Assembly: GCF_001704415.2 (NCBI RefSeq) | Contig: NC_030811.1 | Location: 77,394,069 to 77,458,068, forward strand | Length of the DNA stretch: 64,000 nt | Reading direction: 5' to 3' | Source of the DNA: Capra hircus | Taxonomy: Eukaryota; Chordata; Mammalia; Artiodactyla; Bovidae | Shown: positions 11,711 to 24,904 of the stretch, one piece after another | How positions within the stretch are numbered: the first letter of the stretch is position 1 | Layout of the letters: each line of letters starts with the position of its first letter | Notes under the pieces: model-generated | The model's database searches: none | Told to the model about the DNA's origin: nothing | Seen by the model: the letters and a program-made list of their open reading frames with translations, nothing else | Translations under genes and position numbers: made by a program

Positions 11711-13207
11711 TATTTCTATGTAAAAGGCTGACAATGGGCACATTTCTATCTCCAAATCAGGAGTGGATTCCATCCAGTTACAGATAAGTTTCCAAATATT
11801 AAGAAGCCATAAAAGAATAAGTAGAGGTCCACATATTATATCTTCTATCCTCTTTTATTTCTATTTATAGAGGGTTAGGATTATTATATTCACCTCTGTT
11901 AACAATATTGAGTAGTATCCTAAACATTAAACACTGTTTATGAAACGTAAGAGCCTAATTATATATCAAAGAGGGAAAAAAGGATGCATACATCCTCCAT
12001 GAAGCTGAACTGTATGTGTGATTGTGTGTGCTGTGTGAGAAAAAGCCAAGAATGGAAACTGGCTATCTACATGCTACAATCAGGTAGAAGATTCTTCAAA
12101 GGAATGTCAAATTGAATCAAACAATCCACGATCAAAGACAAATCAGAAACTGAAACAGCAGTGTTAACTCAGTTGACTCAGATATTATAAAAAGAATGCG
12201 TAAAATGATTTGATGTACTACTGTGGATTTCACATCAGGGTCAGAAGGATGCTTATTAAAGTTGCAGTCTGAATTTGATTTTATTACCTGTGTTTATAAC
12301 ATTGCCTGGCTAGAAAATATCAAGTTAACTATTAGTTCACTATCTCTTGTCTGATAGTCTGGAACTTTCCTAGTATCATGTTGACTCAGAGGGCCTTAAC
12401 ATTCCCCTCAGCTTGACTAAACTTAAGAAAGATTTCTTCCTCACTGTGGGCTCCTGACTTGCCTTTTCTTAGAACAATTACTTTAGAAACTTGCAACTGT
12501 AATTTCTTTCTTTGCCTCTTCAAGATATAAGTCTTCTAAAACTCAGGAATATCTTTTGCAAAGACCTGGGAGCCATCCCTTGAAATGTAATCATCAAGAA
12601 AGATACCACTCCTATCACCCAGATTTTATGACTGCTGCAGGAGGGTAGGAGCCCAAATTTGATAAATGCCAATTAACAAACACAAATGACCTAAACACTG
12701 TAACCAAACTTCTCCATTATTTCACCCCTATGGTCCTCCAATATTTTCCATTAGCTAGCACTAGCATTTGAAAATCCTCCGGCTTTCCGTCTAGGGAGTT
12801 AGATCGATTTCTTTCCCCTATTATTGCAATAGTCTTGAATTAGTCTTCCTTGCCTTTATAATATAAAGTCTTTCTTGTCTGTCTGTTGCAGTATCTCTTT
12901 GACAATGGCCTGACCTGTTTTCTCATCTTCCTAAATTGTTTATTCCCTTGATATCAGGTAATATTTTCTAGTTACTTTTAAGCCAGTAAAGGGCTTCTTT
13001 TAAGTATGAGGCTTAGAATAAATGTAATTGAAATGGAAATCCAAGACAGGAATAGTAAATGACAGATAAACTGAAGAACAAAAAGAATCAGAGTAGAATA
13101 TGAAAATTTAGGTCATTGGATAATATTGCCGACTAAAAATTATCACTTGCCCTCTGTCTCTACAAGGTTTAAGTCACTATCCACTGCATTTACTGACCTT
13201 CAAACAC
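11711..13207. other. unannotated DNA
   Basis: No recognisable gene, RNA or repeat. Base composition is AT-rich with no long open frame. Confidence 0.5.
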
Positions 13208-14472
13208 ATGCTGAAGTAAGTTCAGGGTGGAGGTCAGGAATGAGGCATTCTGTGTCCTGGGAAAAATTGGCAGACCAAGCCTTCAGATAGATATTTTTCA
13301 GGAGATTTTATGAGCTCAATTTCTTGCATCTTCTCATATCTAGAAGAGCACTAAAATTGTTAACAAGACATTTCCTCCTTGTAACCAGCAACAACCTTCT
13401 GCCAAAATGTGTGCTTGATTCCATGTGTCCTCCTTCACTAAAAACACATATATACACCCCGCCTTCAGTTCAGTTCAGTCACTCAGTTGTGTCTGACTCT
13501 TTGTGACCCCATGGACTGCAGCACACCAGGCTTCCCTGTCCATCACCAACTTCCAGAGCTTGCTCAAACTCATGTCCGTCGAGTCAGTGATGCCATCTAA
13601 CGATCTCATCCTCTCTCGTCCCCTTCCCCTCCTGCCTTCAATCTTTCCCAGCATCCAGGTCTTTTCCAATGAGTCAGTTCTCATCAGGTGGCCAAAGTAT
13701 TGGAGCTTCAGCTTCAGCATCAGCCCTTCCAATGAATAGTTAGGACTGATTTCCTTTAGGATGGACTGGTTGGATCTCCTTGCTGTCCAAGGGACTCTCA
13801 AGAGTCTTCTCCAACACCATAGTTAAAAGCATCAATTCTTTGGCACTCACCTTCTTTATAGACCAACTCTCACATCAATACAGGCTACTGGAAAAACTAT
13901 AGCTTTGACTAGACAGACCTTTGTCTGAAAAGTAATGTCTCTGCTTTTTAATATGCTGTCTAGATTGGTCATAGCTTTTCTTCCAAGGAGCAAGCATCTT
14001 TTAATTTCATGGCTTGCAGTCATCATCTGCAGTGATTTTGGAGCCCAAGAAAATAAACTCTCTCACTGTTTCCATTGTCTCCCCATCTGTTTGCCATGAA
14101 GTGATGTGACCAGATGCCATAATCTTAGTTTTCTCACTATTGAATTTTAATCCAGCTTTTTCACTCTCCTGTTTCGCTTTCCTCAAGAAGCTCTTCAGTT
14201 CCTCTAAGGGTGGTGGCATCCGCCTATCTGAAGTTATTGGTATTTCTCCCGGCAATCTTGATTCCAGCTTGTGCTTCATTCAGCCCTTCATTTCTCATGA
14301 TGTATTCTGCATATAAATTAAATAAGCAGAGTGACAGCCCACCTTACCTCTTTGTTATGCGGAGCAGTTCCTCAGAGCTGTGTCAGAGGCTGTCTCCTGG
14401 GCTATTGTCCTCTTTTTGCCCCCAATAAAACTTAATTTACAACTTTCACATTGTGCATTTTTTCAGTTGGCA
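13208..14472 (+). mobile_element. ERV LTR, sense, split by a BovB insertion
   Basis: The left part (13208-13463) has U3-like sequence ending in a TATA-like element at about 13447-13452. The right part (14337-14472) has gcggagcagttcctcagagc, an AATAAA at 14424-14429 and a T/G-rich tail ending ...ttggca, as expected of R-U5. The BovB at 13464-14336 separates the two, so core promoter and polyadenylation signal are now about 970 bp apart. No internal retroviral genes are present. The LTR ends are approximate and I did not find a clear target duplication. Confidence 0.6.
13464..14336 (-). mobile_element. BovB LINE 3' end, antisense, inserted in an LTR
   Basis: It starts with the antisense 3' terminus ttcagttcagttcagtcact and continues through the reverse complement of the C-terminal coding part (ccaaagtattggagcttcag, tggatctccttgctgtccaa, gtgattttggagcccaagaa). 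The 5' truncation is at 14336, in sequence encoding the reverse transcriptase. Antisense frames of 108 and 90 codons are remnants of the BovB protein, interrupted by frameshifts. The target duplication is unclear (ccccgcc / gcccacc). Confidence 0.95.
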
Positions 14473-14523
14473 ATATCAAAGAATAACTCAATGAAAAAAT
14501 ACTCTCCCACTCTTCATCCTGAA

Positions 14524-16000
<1,477 letters not shown>

Positions 16001-16204
16001 AAAGTGAAGTGAAGTCGCTCAGTCGTGTCTGACCCTTTGCAAACCCATGGACTGTAACCTATCAGGCTCCTCCATCCATGGGATTTTCCAGGCAAGAATA
16101 CTGGAGTGGGTTGCCATTTCCTTCTCCAGAAGATCTTCCCAATCCAGGGATTGAACCTGAGTCTCCCACATTGTAGGCAGACGCTCTACCGTCTGAGCCA
16201 CTAG
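16001..16204 (-). mobile_element. Bov-tA SINE, antisense
   Basis: It reads aaagtgaagtgaagtcgctc, then the antisense BovA body, then the antisense tRNA head (ggattgaacctgagtctccc ... accgtctgagccact). The head carries the B-box region as ggattgaacc. It is nearly complete; the outermost bases of the head have been lost or have diverged. Confidence 0.92.
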
Positions 16205-16994
16205 TATTTTTTCTACGTTATTTGTTTTATAAGTCTTTACATGGCATTCCTAAGTCAGCTGTCATCTTTATGTTTTCTCATTTTCACTCATTTAAAAGAT
16301 AACATTTTTTTTTCTATGTCTTGGGAGTTTTGGTTTTGTGAAAACCCAGGGTACTTTTAGACTCTCAAGGAATAGTAACAAAGTTCCCTGGAGACTGAAA
16401 AACAACAACAACAACCCCCAGTATTTTTAAGATGGAACTATAGTATGGGGAAAATAAAACAGAAGGATAGATTGAAACTCAAGTAGTTGGGAATTATCAA
16501 TATATATCTGCAACCTTGAACTTGCTATAGGTACCGAGGTTCGCAATCTTTCATCTCCTTGCAAACTCAGGATGAAACTGGCTATTGTTTTAATTTGTAT
16601 TACTAGGAAAACAGTTCAGGTAAACATTTTAATATATTTATTAGACATTTAAATTTATCTTTTTTGAATTAACTACTGTGTTATTTACCCATTTGTCTTT
16701 CTAGATAGTCTTCCTATAGAAGTACTTCTATACTTTCTTTTGTGTTAGTATATATATCTCATTTCTGTTAATCTCTATTAGTTTATCAGTTAGTTAATCT
16801 CATTTTTATTCTTTTACATTTCATGCTTAACTTTTACCTTGAGAAAAATGCATTTCTATTGCTTTTAATAGGCACAATAATTAAAAGTTTAAAAATATAA
16901 ATTTATAAATTGTAACAACTTTATTAATGCAAATAATAAAACTAGATGTTACGATAGTTTATTTTAAATTTCATAGAATTTAAAATGTATTAAT
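16205..16994. other. unannotated AT-rich DNA
   Basis: Very AT-rich, with no recognisable gene or repeat. A short CAA run lies near 16403. Confidence 0.5.
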
Positions 16995-17060
16995 ATTTCC
17001 TCATCTGTAAAGATGGAGCCAATAATACCCACAGCATGGTACTGAGATAAGTATAACACA
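16995..17060 (+). repeat. MIR fragment
   Basis: tcctcatctgtaaagatgga followed by gccaataatacccacagcat matches the middle of MIR. It stops at the 5' end of the L1 that follows. Confidence 0.5.
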
Positions 17061-17635
17061 TAGTGGAAAAATGGGAGAAAATATTTGCAAACAATGTGAC
17101 TGACAAGGAATTAATCTCCAAAATTTACAAATAACTCATGAGGCTCAATATCAAGAAAACAAACAGCCCAATCAAAAATGTGCAGAAGATCTAAATAGAC
17201 ATTTCTCTGAAGGAGAAATACAGATGGACAAGAGGCACATGAAAAGATGCTTAACATCACTATTATTAGAGAAATGCAAATCAAAACTATGAGGTACCAC
17301 ACCAGTCAGAATGGTCATCATTAAAATGTCTACAAATAACAAGTGCTGCAGAGTGTGGAGGGAAAGGAACCCTCCTACACTGTTAGTGGGAATGTAAATT
17401 GGTATAACCACTATGGAAAACAATATGGAGTTTCCTTAAGAAACTAAAAATAGAGTTATCATATATGATCCAGCAATCCCACTTCTGGGCATATATCCAT
17501 AGAAAAGCATCGTTCAAAGGACACATGCACCCAGTATTTACTGCAGCACTATTTACAATAGCCAAGATATGAAAGCAACCTAAATGTTCATCAAGAGATG
17601 AATGGAAAAAGATGTGGTACATATACACAATGGAA
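17061..17635 (+). mobile_element. L1 LINE ORF2 3' part, segment 1
   Basis: It begins near aatgggagaaaatatttgca and follows L1 ORF2 and its 3' end: caaatcaaaactatgaggta, ccagcaatcccacttctggg, acatatacacaatggaatat. The L1 is 5'-truncated and continues at 18054 after an inserted BovB and again at 18646 after an inserted SINE. The reading frame is broken by small deletions. Orientation is sense. Confidence 0.93.
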
Positions 17636-17641
17636 TATTCA

Positions 17642-18047
17642 GTTCAGTTCAGTTCAGTTGCTCAGTCGTGTCCGACTCTTTGCGATCCCATGAATTGCAG
17701 CACGCCAGGCCTCCCTGTCCATCACCAACTCCAGGAGTTCACTCAAACTCATGTCTGTCGAGTCGGTGATGCCATCCAGCCATCTCATCCTCTGTCAGCC
17801 CCTTCTCCTCCTGCCCCCAATCCCTCCCAGCATCGGGGTCTTTTCCAGTGAGTCAACTCTTCACATGAGGTGGCCAAAGTATTGGCGTTTCAGCTTTAGC
17901 ATCAGTCTTTCCAATGAACACCCAGGGCTGATCTCCTTTAGAATGGACTGGTTGGATCTCCTTGCAGTCCAAGGGACTCTCAAGAGAGTCTTCTCCAATA
18001 CCACAGTTCAAAAGCATCAATTCTTTGCCACTCAGCTTTCTTCACAG
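17642..18047 (-). mobile_element. BovB LINE 3' end, antisense, inserted in L1
   Basis: About 400 bp of antisense BovB from its 3' terminus (agttcagttcagttgctcag) to caattctttgccactcagct. It interrupts the L1 between ggaatattc and agccattaa, and both sides carry tattca (17636-17641 and 18048-18053), a 6-bp target duplication. The BovB is therefore younger than the L1. Confidence 0.95.
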
Positions 18048-18053
18048 TATTCA

Positions 18054-18430
18054 GCCATTAAATAGAATGAAATAATGCCATTTGCAATACTGTGGATGGA
18101 CCAGGAGATTACCATACTAAGTGAACTAAGTCAGACAATGAAAGACAAATATTATATGATATTGCTTATATGAGGAACCTAAACATAATTGATGCAAATG
18201 AATTTATTTAGAAAACAGAAACAGACTTACAGACTTAAAGAATAAAATTATGGTTACCAGGGGAGAAGAGTGGGAGAGGGAGGGACAGATTGGGAGTTTG
18301 AGCTTGACATGTACACACTGCTATATTTACAACAGATAACCAACAATGACTATAAAGCACAAGAAACTCTGCTCAACACTCTATAATAATCTAAGTTGAA
18401 AAATAATTTGAAAAAGTATAGATACACATA
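18054..18430 (+). mobile_element. L1 LINE ORF2 end and 3' UTR, segment 2
   Basis: It resumes with gccattaaatagaatgaaat and runs on through ggaccaggagattaccatac and ggttaccaggggagaagagt, the L1 ORF2 C-terminus and start of the 3' UTR. It belongs to the same insertion as 17061-17635. Confidence 0.92.
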
Positions 18431-18645
18431 TGCTGCTGCTGCTGCTTTGTTGCTTCAATCATGTCCAATTCTGTGTGACTATGGACTGCAGTCTGTTGGG
18501 CTCCTCTGTCTATGGGATTCTACAGGCAAGAGTATTGGAGTGGGCTTCCACACCCTCCTTTAGGGGATCTTCCTGACCCAGGGCTCAAACCCAGCTCTCC
18601 TGCATTGCAGGCAGATTCTTTACCGCTGAGCCAGCAGGGAAACCC
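18431..18645 (-). mobile_element. Bov-tA-type SINE, antisense, inserted in the L1 3' UTR
   Basis: It starts with a reverse-complemented (AGC)n tail (tgctgctgctgctgctttgt), then a diverged antisense BovA body (ggattctacaggcaagagta), then the antisense tRNA head ending taccgctgagccagcaggga. It splits the L1 3' UTR between segments 2 and 3. Confidence 0.88.
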
Positions 18646-18749
18646 AGACACAAGTATATGTATAACCAAATTACTCTGTTGTACACCTGAAACTAACATA
18701 ATATTATTAATCAACTATACTTCAATATAAAATAAACATAAAAAATAAA
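18646..18749 (+). mobile_element. L1 LINE 3' UTR end, segment 3
   Basis: tgtataaccaaattactctg, ttgtacacctgaaactaaca and aatcaactatacttcaatat are the typical L1 3' terminus, followed by an A-rich tail with AATAAA. This closes the L1 begun at 17061. Confidence 0.9.
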
Positions 18750-18789
18750 GGAACTAGCATGGCAAGCGTTAGTGGGGTGTGAAATGTTA

Positions 18790-19000
18790 CTCTGGGAGAT
18801 GGCAAAGAGATTAATGTTACTAGAGTAGGTTCCTGGTGTGAGGAAAGAGGACTGACAAGATAAAACTACACTAGAGTAAGGGTAGATGGTAGGTATTTTG
18901 TATATGAGTAAGAACTTAGACTTTATCTTACAGGCAACTGGAAATCATCAAAGGTGTACTTATACAAAAAAGATCACTTCAAAAATATTTGGGAACAGTT
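18790..19000 (-). repeat. L2 LINE fragment, antisense
   Basis: gtaagaacttagactttatc, caactggaaatcatcaaagg and aaaaagatcacttc follow antisense L2 (consensus theme: aaggactttggattttattc ... ggaagccattggaggg ... aaaaagatcactc). Ancient. Confidence 0.5.
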
Positions 19001-19329
19001 TGTTATGTGAGAGAGAAAACAGTCTTCTCAAACTTTTTAAACTTAAGTCATTTTACGAGACCACCCATTTGCAGAAATGCCACACTTATGAAATTAAGTC
19101 CCATGTTACTCTTGATCATTCACAAATTTCCAATTTTTGAAGCCTAAAATATGAACATGTAAATGTTTTTAAAAGGTTGTTAACCATCATCCTACACTGT
19201 CTTCCTTTAGAGACTGAAAACCTTCTCAAGTAATAAGAACATTTCAATATCTGAATAATTTTAACGTGCACACAGAAGGAAGCAGGGTTCACAGAAAAAA
19301 CCACAGTTATTTGGATTAGGGTATGTCTC

Positions 19330-19505
19330 TTGGTGATAGACTTCCAACAGGGAGCTGTATGGTTTTGACAAAATCAGTCTTCCTCTATGGGCCTCAGTGG
19401 TCTTATACATGACATGAGAAAAACCAAAGTGGACTAGATAGTTTTTCTAAAGGCCCTCTCTTTTTAGGTTTAGAACTTAAACATTTTAGGTTTCTGATCT
19501 AAGGA
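19330..19505 (+). repeat. MIR-family SINE relic
   Basis: tgacaaaatcagtcttcctc, gggcctcagtggtcttatac and gactagatagtttttctaaaggccctct follow MIR order, with the central tail form (tagatgatctctaaggtcc). Diverged. Confidence 0.5.
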
Positions 19506-20207
19506 CCAATTTCTATGCCCAAACAAATGACACTAGCTTGATACATAATTTAAGTCAACTGAATTTGACACAAGATTCAATCCATTAGTGGAAGAAAATG
19601 GTATCTCAAGTTATCCAGGTTCATTTATAGATCACAAATACACAGATTTCCATTTAGGAACTTATGAAGAACGGTTATTCCATCATCATGACATTACAGA
19701 ACATTCAAGGTTTGGGTGGAGAAGAAAGAAGAGGATCAATTCAGCTCCTCTTAATTAGCAATTGGAAATGCTTAATTAGCAATTGGAAGTGTGATTCTGA
19801 AGTTCAAAAATACTTTTTCTCTGGAAAGATTAATTTGAGAAGTGGTAGCTGAGGCAACGTGGGTGGCTGGGAAAACTCAGGGAAGCATGTGCACTTTTAA
19901 AAGAGAAGACAAGGGAGGTTGAACAATCTCAGAAAGACAATACAGTTCAGAGGTAGGAGGAACACCAGGAGAGAACAGGTGAGAGCTCCCAAGTTAAGAG
20001 CTGGTCCCAAGATCCCTACTGTCACATGGTACATGGGGCAAGGAAGGAAAGGAAGCTTCGGATGCTCCAATTCCAGAGGGCCAATGACAGCCTTGTGCAA
20101 GTTTCAGTGGAACACGGAGAAAGCAAGATCACAAGAGGCTGAGAACTTATTTTAATTTTCACTGAGAATCTGTGTGGTGTTTTGACAAAATCAAAGATTA
20201 TCTGGAT
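19506..20207. other. unannotated DNA up to the solo LTR
   Basis: No gene recognised. It contains a perfect-to-near-perfect 20-bp tandem duplication of cttaattagcaattggaa at about 19749-19790. Confidence 0.5.
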
Positions 20208-20531
20208 TGCCGGGGGCCAGCGTGAGGAACTCTGCCCATGGCAAAGGTCATGAGGAAGGAGGCTTGGCATTCGCAAAGGCGTGATCAAGCCTCAGGAAAC
20301 CCCCTGTTCCCGAGCATCTAATCCCAAAACCAGAGTCTGTTTTATGCTCTCACCTACACCTCTGACTTTACGGGGGGCTCTCCCCTATAACCGTTTCTCT
20401 CGGAGAAGGAGTAAACGTGCAGCTCCAAGGCAATAAAAATTCCTGGGCGTGACAAGAGTGTTTCAGTTTACGGACTCCTCTGAAGGTTATCTAGCCTACC
20501 TGTATAGGTTCGTCCGGGCTGGACCCCGGCA
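20208..20531 (+). mobile_element. solo LTR, class II (ERVK/beta-like), with 6-bp target duplication
   Basis: It starts TGCCGGGG and ends CCCCGGCA, a perfect 8-bp inverted terminus with the canonical TG...CA. It is flanked by the perfect direct repeat ctggat (20202-20207 and 20532-20537). A 6-bp duplication is usual for class II retroviral integrases. A TATA-like ctataa lies near 20394 and AATAAA at 20432-20437, giving sense orientation. There is no internal region and no second LTR nearby, so this is the product of LTR-LTR recombination. Intact termini suggest a fairly recent integration. The exact family needs a database match. Confidence 0.88.
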
Positions 20532-20559
20532 CTGGATACTATAAATAGTAAATTTATAT

Positions 20560-21115
20560 AGCACTTTTCAAAGTCAGTGGGGATATATTCCAGCCATCAT
20601 ATATGTTTAGGAAGAAGCTTCGCCAATAATAGCAAGACAGCTCCCAGAGGTGCAAACTGGGGCACTTTTTCATCAGTATTCCATTTCTAGAAGGCAACTG
20701 ATGTGTGGAAAGATTGATTGATGTCCAAGGGTGAAGCATTATTTTAATAAGTTGGAAACCACATAAAAACCCATAATTAAGGGAATGGCTAGGTTGAATA
20801 TGATAAAATATCATTCACATTATACAAAATATTTAGTCGCATGGGGGAAATGATATATAAATATATACTATGACATGCAAAAAAGCAGAATATCAAATAG
20901 CATGTCCAGAATGATTGTCTAATTTGGCGTTTTAACAAAATCACTAAAAAGTAGTACATATACAGAGAAAGCAAGAAAATCCATTAAATTTTAAGAGTAG
21001 TTTTCTCTGAATGGTAATATTGAGGTTGAGTTTAATTTTATTCTTACTGCTTTTCAATTTTCTACATTTTCAGATAAAATATGTATTGGTTTTATTAATA
21101 GAAAAAGTTCATTGA
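20560..21115 (+). repeat. old L1 (L1M-type) 3' end
   Basis: The series ccaataatagcaagacagct, aagttggaaaccacataaaa, aagggaatggctaggttgaa, tttctacattttcagataaa and gtattggttttattaataga follows the 3' end of an ancient L1 (theme: ataatagcaaaaa ... ggaaacaacctaaatg ... gggaatggttaaataa ... tttctaaattttctacaatg). Divergence is high and boundaries are approximate. Confidence 0.5.
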
Positions 21116-22953
21116 CTTCTACTTCTAAAAGGCTAAAGGAAGGAATAATAGAAAAATAGAATAATATTAATCAAAGTAAAGCAGAAATTTTTTTCTTTCT
21201 GAAACACGCATATAAACACATCCAGTTAATAAATACAAATCCATGTGGGTACATGTACTACACACACACACACAAACACATAGGTGAGTACACAATTCTT
21301 CCTTTAGCATAGAAGAAGTAGAAATATATTCTACTTGCTATTTATGAAATTTGGGCAGACTCAGCCCTCACTCCCAGATTTGGCAAGTTAAGTGACTTAC
21401 ATCTGGCTTTAGAACAAAGGTTAAATAGGTTTGACAACTGTTTAAAACTAATGTTGCTAAAGTATGCTTTTAATAGTACTCAAGTATAAAATATACAAAA
21501 TATGTAGATAGTAGGAGTTGGTAAGATGTCTTTTCAGAAATTCCAACTGGTAATTATTTTAGACGTTTAAATAATAAGGTTTAATGGATTATATCTTCTG
21601 AAGAATATATGCCCTGATTTAACCCAAGTGAGAGAAGGGTGAAGCTATATGACAATTGATTTCATAAAAATGGGAAATCATGAAACTACCTACCAAATTG
21701 TTTAATGCCTTTATTTATAAACATCCAGGGATTATTTTAAGGCTTCATTTAAAACCTGTACCTTATTTTCCTCCATTTCTCCAGCTAATCACAAATAGGA
21801 ATCAGATCAAATTATATCTGCATGCTGTTAACTTATTTTGTATCTCAAGATCTATAGACCTGCACCAATTTTCACCTCCCTTCATTCCATCTGAATGTGC
21901 TAAGTTGTACAGATGGATGAAACACTGAGGTTGGAGAGAAGACATGGAAATAGGGTGTAGTCTTGGAAAACAGGTAGATTGTACCTCAAAAGGTCTTTAA
22001 ATATTCACAGGTGAAATGAAGACATCATTATGCTAGCTCTAAATACAAAGAATGTTAAGCAGAGACATATTAAGAACAATTCTTTTTGTATGCACTAGAT
22101 ACATGCTGAAACATAATACCCCAAGTTCAAAATAATATGGCTAGTTTTACATAAGGAAACTGTGATATAATTTAGCATGGATTATAATTCTTCTGCTCCT
22201 ATTATCTGACTCTAAGATATAAAATAGAATGAAGCATTTCTGGCAAATGTCTCAAGGAGTTCCAGAGTAGCACCATGAACCATAAAGAAGTCATCCTCAG
22301 CCACACAGATAGCAGCAAGTAGATATGTCGGTGGTAGTGATAATGGTTTTAAAGGCTTATAAACATTTAACCAGATGTTCTGTCTATAATATTTTGAACA
22401 TGAGCCATAATTGCTCTCACAATGATAAAGTGAAATGCAAATGTTTTTAGCTTTAATATTTCAATTTTCATCTTTAGGGGCTGGGACATGGCCCGATCCT
22501 TTGTATGTTGAAGAGGCATTAAGATTTGAAGATGGGTAGGGATTTCTGGGAGGCAAGGCTATTAATGGGAGTGAGTGCAGGAACCCCAGCCTTGGGGGTA
22601 GAACAGAGAAGGTGAAAAGGTGCGTCTTGGGTAAGAGTGAGCCTTGATGTCAGCTGCTGGACACAGGAATGGGCCAGCACGTGGCTTATAAACATCTGAA
22701 GCAGCAATATCACAGGAGTTGTTGACAAGGTAGAACATGGTCTGAACTGAAGTGAATATGTTGGAACAATGAGAATTAGCTAGTGGTTGTATAGGAAAGA
22801 TGAAAGGATCCCCAGAGCCAACGGCATAATGTTGGAGTGTGATAGGATAGGTGACATGGTACGCTGGCTGAGCCTAAGAATGCAGAGGGGATCTGCTACA
22901 AAAGAGGAAATCTGCATTAGAGCCACACATTAAATATGCATCACTTATATAGG
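21116..22953. other. unannotated DNA with a short CA repeat
   Basis: No recognisable gene. A CA repeat lies at 21260-21280. The stretch 22480-22740 is less AT-rich than its surroundings but shows no motif or open frame that I can name. Confidence 0.5.
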
Positions 22954-23240
22954 ACACTGGAGAAGGCAATGGCAGCCCACTCCAGTCCTCTTGCCTGGAA
23001 AATCCCACGGACAGAGGAGCCTGGTAAGCTACAATCCATGGGGTCGTGAAGAGTCAGACACAACTGAGCGACTTCACCTTCATTTTTCACTTTCATGCAT
23101 TGGAGAAGGAAATGGCAACCCACTCCAGTGTTCTTGCCTGGAGAATCCCAGGGATGGGGGAGCTGGGTGGGCTGCCATCTATGGGGTTGCACAGAGTCAG
23201 ACACGACTGAAGCGACTTAGAAGCAGCAGCAGCAGCAGCA
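22954..23240 (+). mobile_element. BOV-A2 SINE
   Basis: It begins acactggagaaggcaatggc, has two BovA monomers joined by cactttcatgcattggagaa, and ends with acgactgaagcgacttagaa and an (AGC)n tail. It is complete or nearly so. I did not find a convincing target duplication. Confidence 0.94.
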
Positions 23241-24073
23241 TATAATACACACAATTTAAAAATGAATATTGACACTTTTAATGAAATGCTTCTAACACTG
23301 TATAAATTATTTATACCAAATAATTTTATTTTAGGGCTTGTTTTGGTCCAGAAGAGTGTTATTTTCTCTGTAGGTTTCTTAAGTTATATTAGGCATAGTT
23401 TAGAATTGCATATTATAAATACCTTTTTGTCTCCTAAAATAACTTTAAACTTGTATTAAATGGGGTAATAGATATAAAAAACTGAATGGCAGTCACTGAA
23501 AACCTACAAATAATAGGTTTTGAAAATAAATAATTATTTTTTTCAAATAAATAATTATTTAAAAACAAGTAATCTTTGTTAGATTCATGTTAGAACTACT
23601 ACAAAAAAAATCCTAATAAAAGGAAGTGATAACATCAGGAAGCATAAGTTGATTTTTTATTATTTCAAGTAAATAAATAAAGCTTCTTGGGAGGCAGGAC
23701 ATAGTGGATGGATTTTGCTATCCAGCATTCCATTTCCTAAAACTAATATACTGAAAGGCTGTTAGTTTATTTTGAAGCAAACTAAGGAAAGATTCGTGAA
23801 ATGACCCATTCTTGCTCCTGACAATCTATAAAAATAAACACATTTCCTAAGTAAATCATTCACTGCCTCTGCTCTGAGACATTCACTCATGGGTGAAGGA
23901 GTAAAGGAATTCGCATTCGCAGACCTCTCTGATATGCTTTCCTCAGCTTTCTGTCCATCTCTTAAAGTTGATCAATCACTCTTTCCTTAGTGCCACATCT
24001 CTAGCCTATTACTTTGTCAAATAATATTTATCATTCTACAATATGTGATTTATTTTCATGTTTGTTTCTCATC
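23241..24073. other. unannotated AT-rich DNA
   Basis: No gene recognised. A small direct duplication of aaataaataattattt occurs at about 23526-23565. Confidence 0.5.
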
Positions 24074-24180
24074 CAGACTGCGAGTTATTTGAGAATAAGA
24101 CAAAGTCTTATTCATCCTAGTGTTTCCAACCCACAGCACAATACTTAGTACATAATAGGTGCTTAATGAGTGCTGATTCA
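24074..24180 (+). repeat. L2 LINE 3' end
   Basis: ccagactgcgagttatttga, cctagtgtttccaacccaca and gcacaatacttagtacataataggtgctt follow the L2 3' terminus (theme: agactgtgagctccttgagg ... cacatagtaggtgctcaata). Confidence 0.6.
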
Positions 24181-24184
24181 TGTA

Positions 24185-24330
24185 CATGTATTATCCACTG
24201 GATAACACCATAATCCTGTGAGACAGACATTACTGTGCTTATTTTATTGATTAGGAGACAGGCTTGAAGAGAGTGGATTGCCTATGTCACAAAGACTTGA
24301 ATGGTGGAGTTTAGATTGTAAGCTTTTACA
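24185..24330 (-). repeat. MIR relic, antisense
   Basis: aatcctgtgagacagacatt, tattttattgattaggagac and the following gattgcctatgtcacaaaga correspond to antisense MIR (theme: aaccctgtgaggtaggtatt ... ccattttacagatgaggaaa ... cttgcccaaggtcacac). Confidence 0.6.
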
Positions 24331-24904
24331 TTTCATCAGTTCTAACATGAATTTTTCTTTTCACATTGAAAACAGCTCTGAAAATTGAGATGCATTTCAC
24401 CTCTGATGGCAAACTTTAATCACTGTCATCAGGCAGCAGTTGTCACTTTTGTGTGTTTGAGGATCTGGTGATGGATCGCCACATTGCTGTCTTTTCAATT
24501 GAGTTAGGGGCATGGTTGGTCCAGCACATGATGAGCTTAACTGCTGTTTAAAATATCTTCCAAAAGATTATATTATGATTCACCCTGAAACAAAATTTAT
24601 TGCAGATGCAGAAAGAAATGCAATAGAAGAGTAGATTATAAACAAGACACTGATGAAGCAAATATAAATAATTGTAAGAAGGGTTGAAATTCCATATTTT
24701 CTTGCTATGCGATAACTGAGTGCATCAGGGAATCTTATCAGAGGATAACACTCACAAACAGATGAAGCTGTGTTAACAGTTTGTTGGAGTCAGTCAGCGA
24801 GATGTAAACTAGAAGGCATAAAAGATGAAGTGATAGGAAAACTCAGACCACTGATGCATTCAATTGAAAAAGAGAGCAACTATGGCAACGATGAGGACTA
24901 TCCG
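24331..24904. other. unannotated DNA
   Basis: Nothing recognised. Confidence 0.5.

Noticed and set aside
13457..14343. ccccgcc / gcccacc as target duplication of the 13.5-kb BovB
   Set aside because: Two mismatches in seven bases is too weak to claim.
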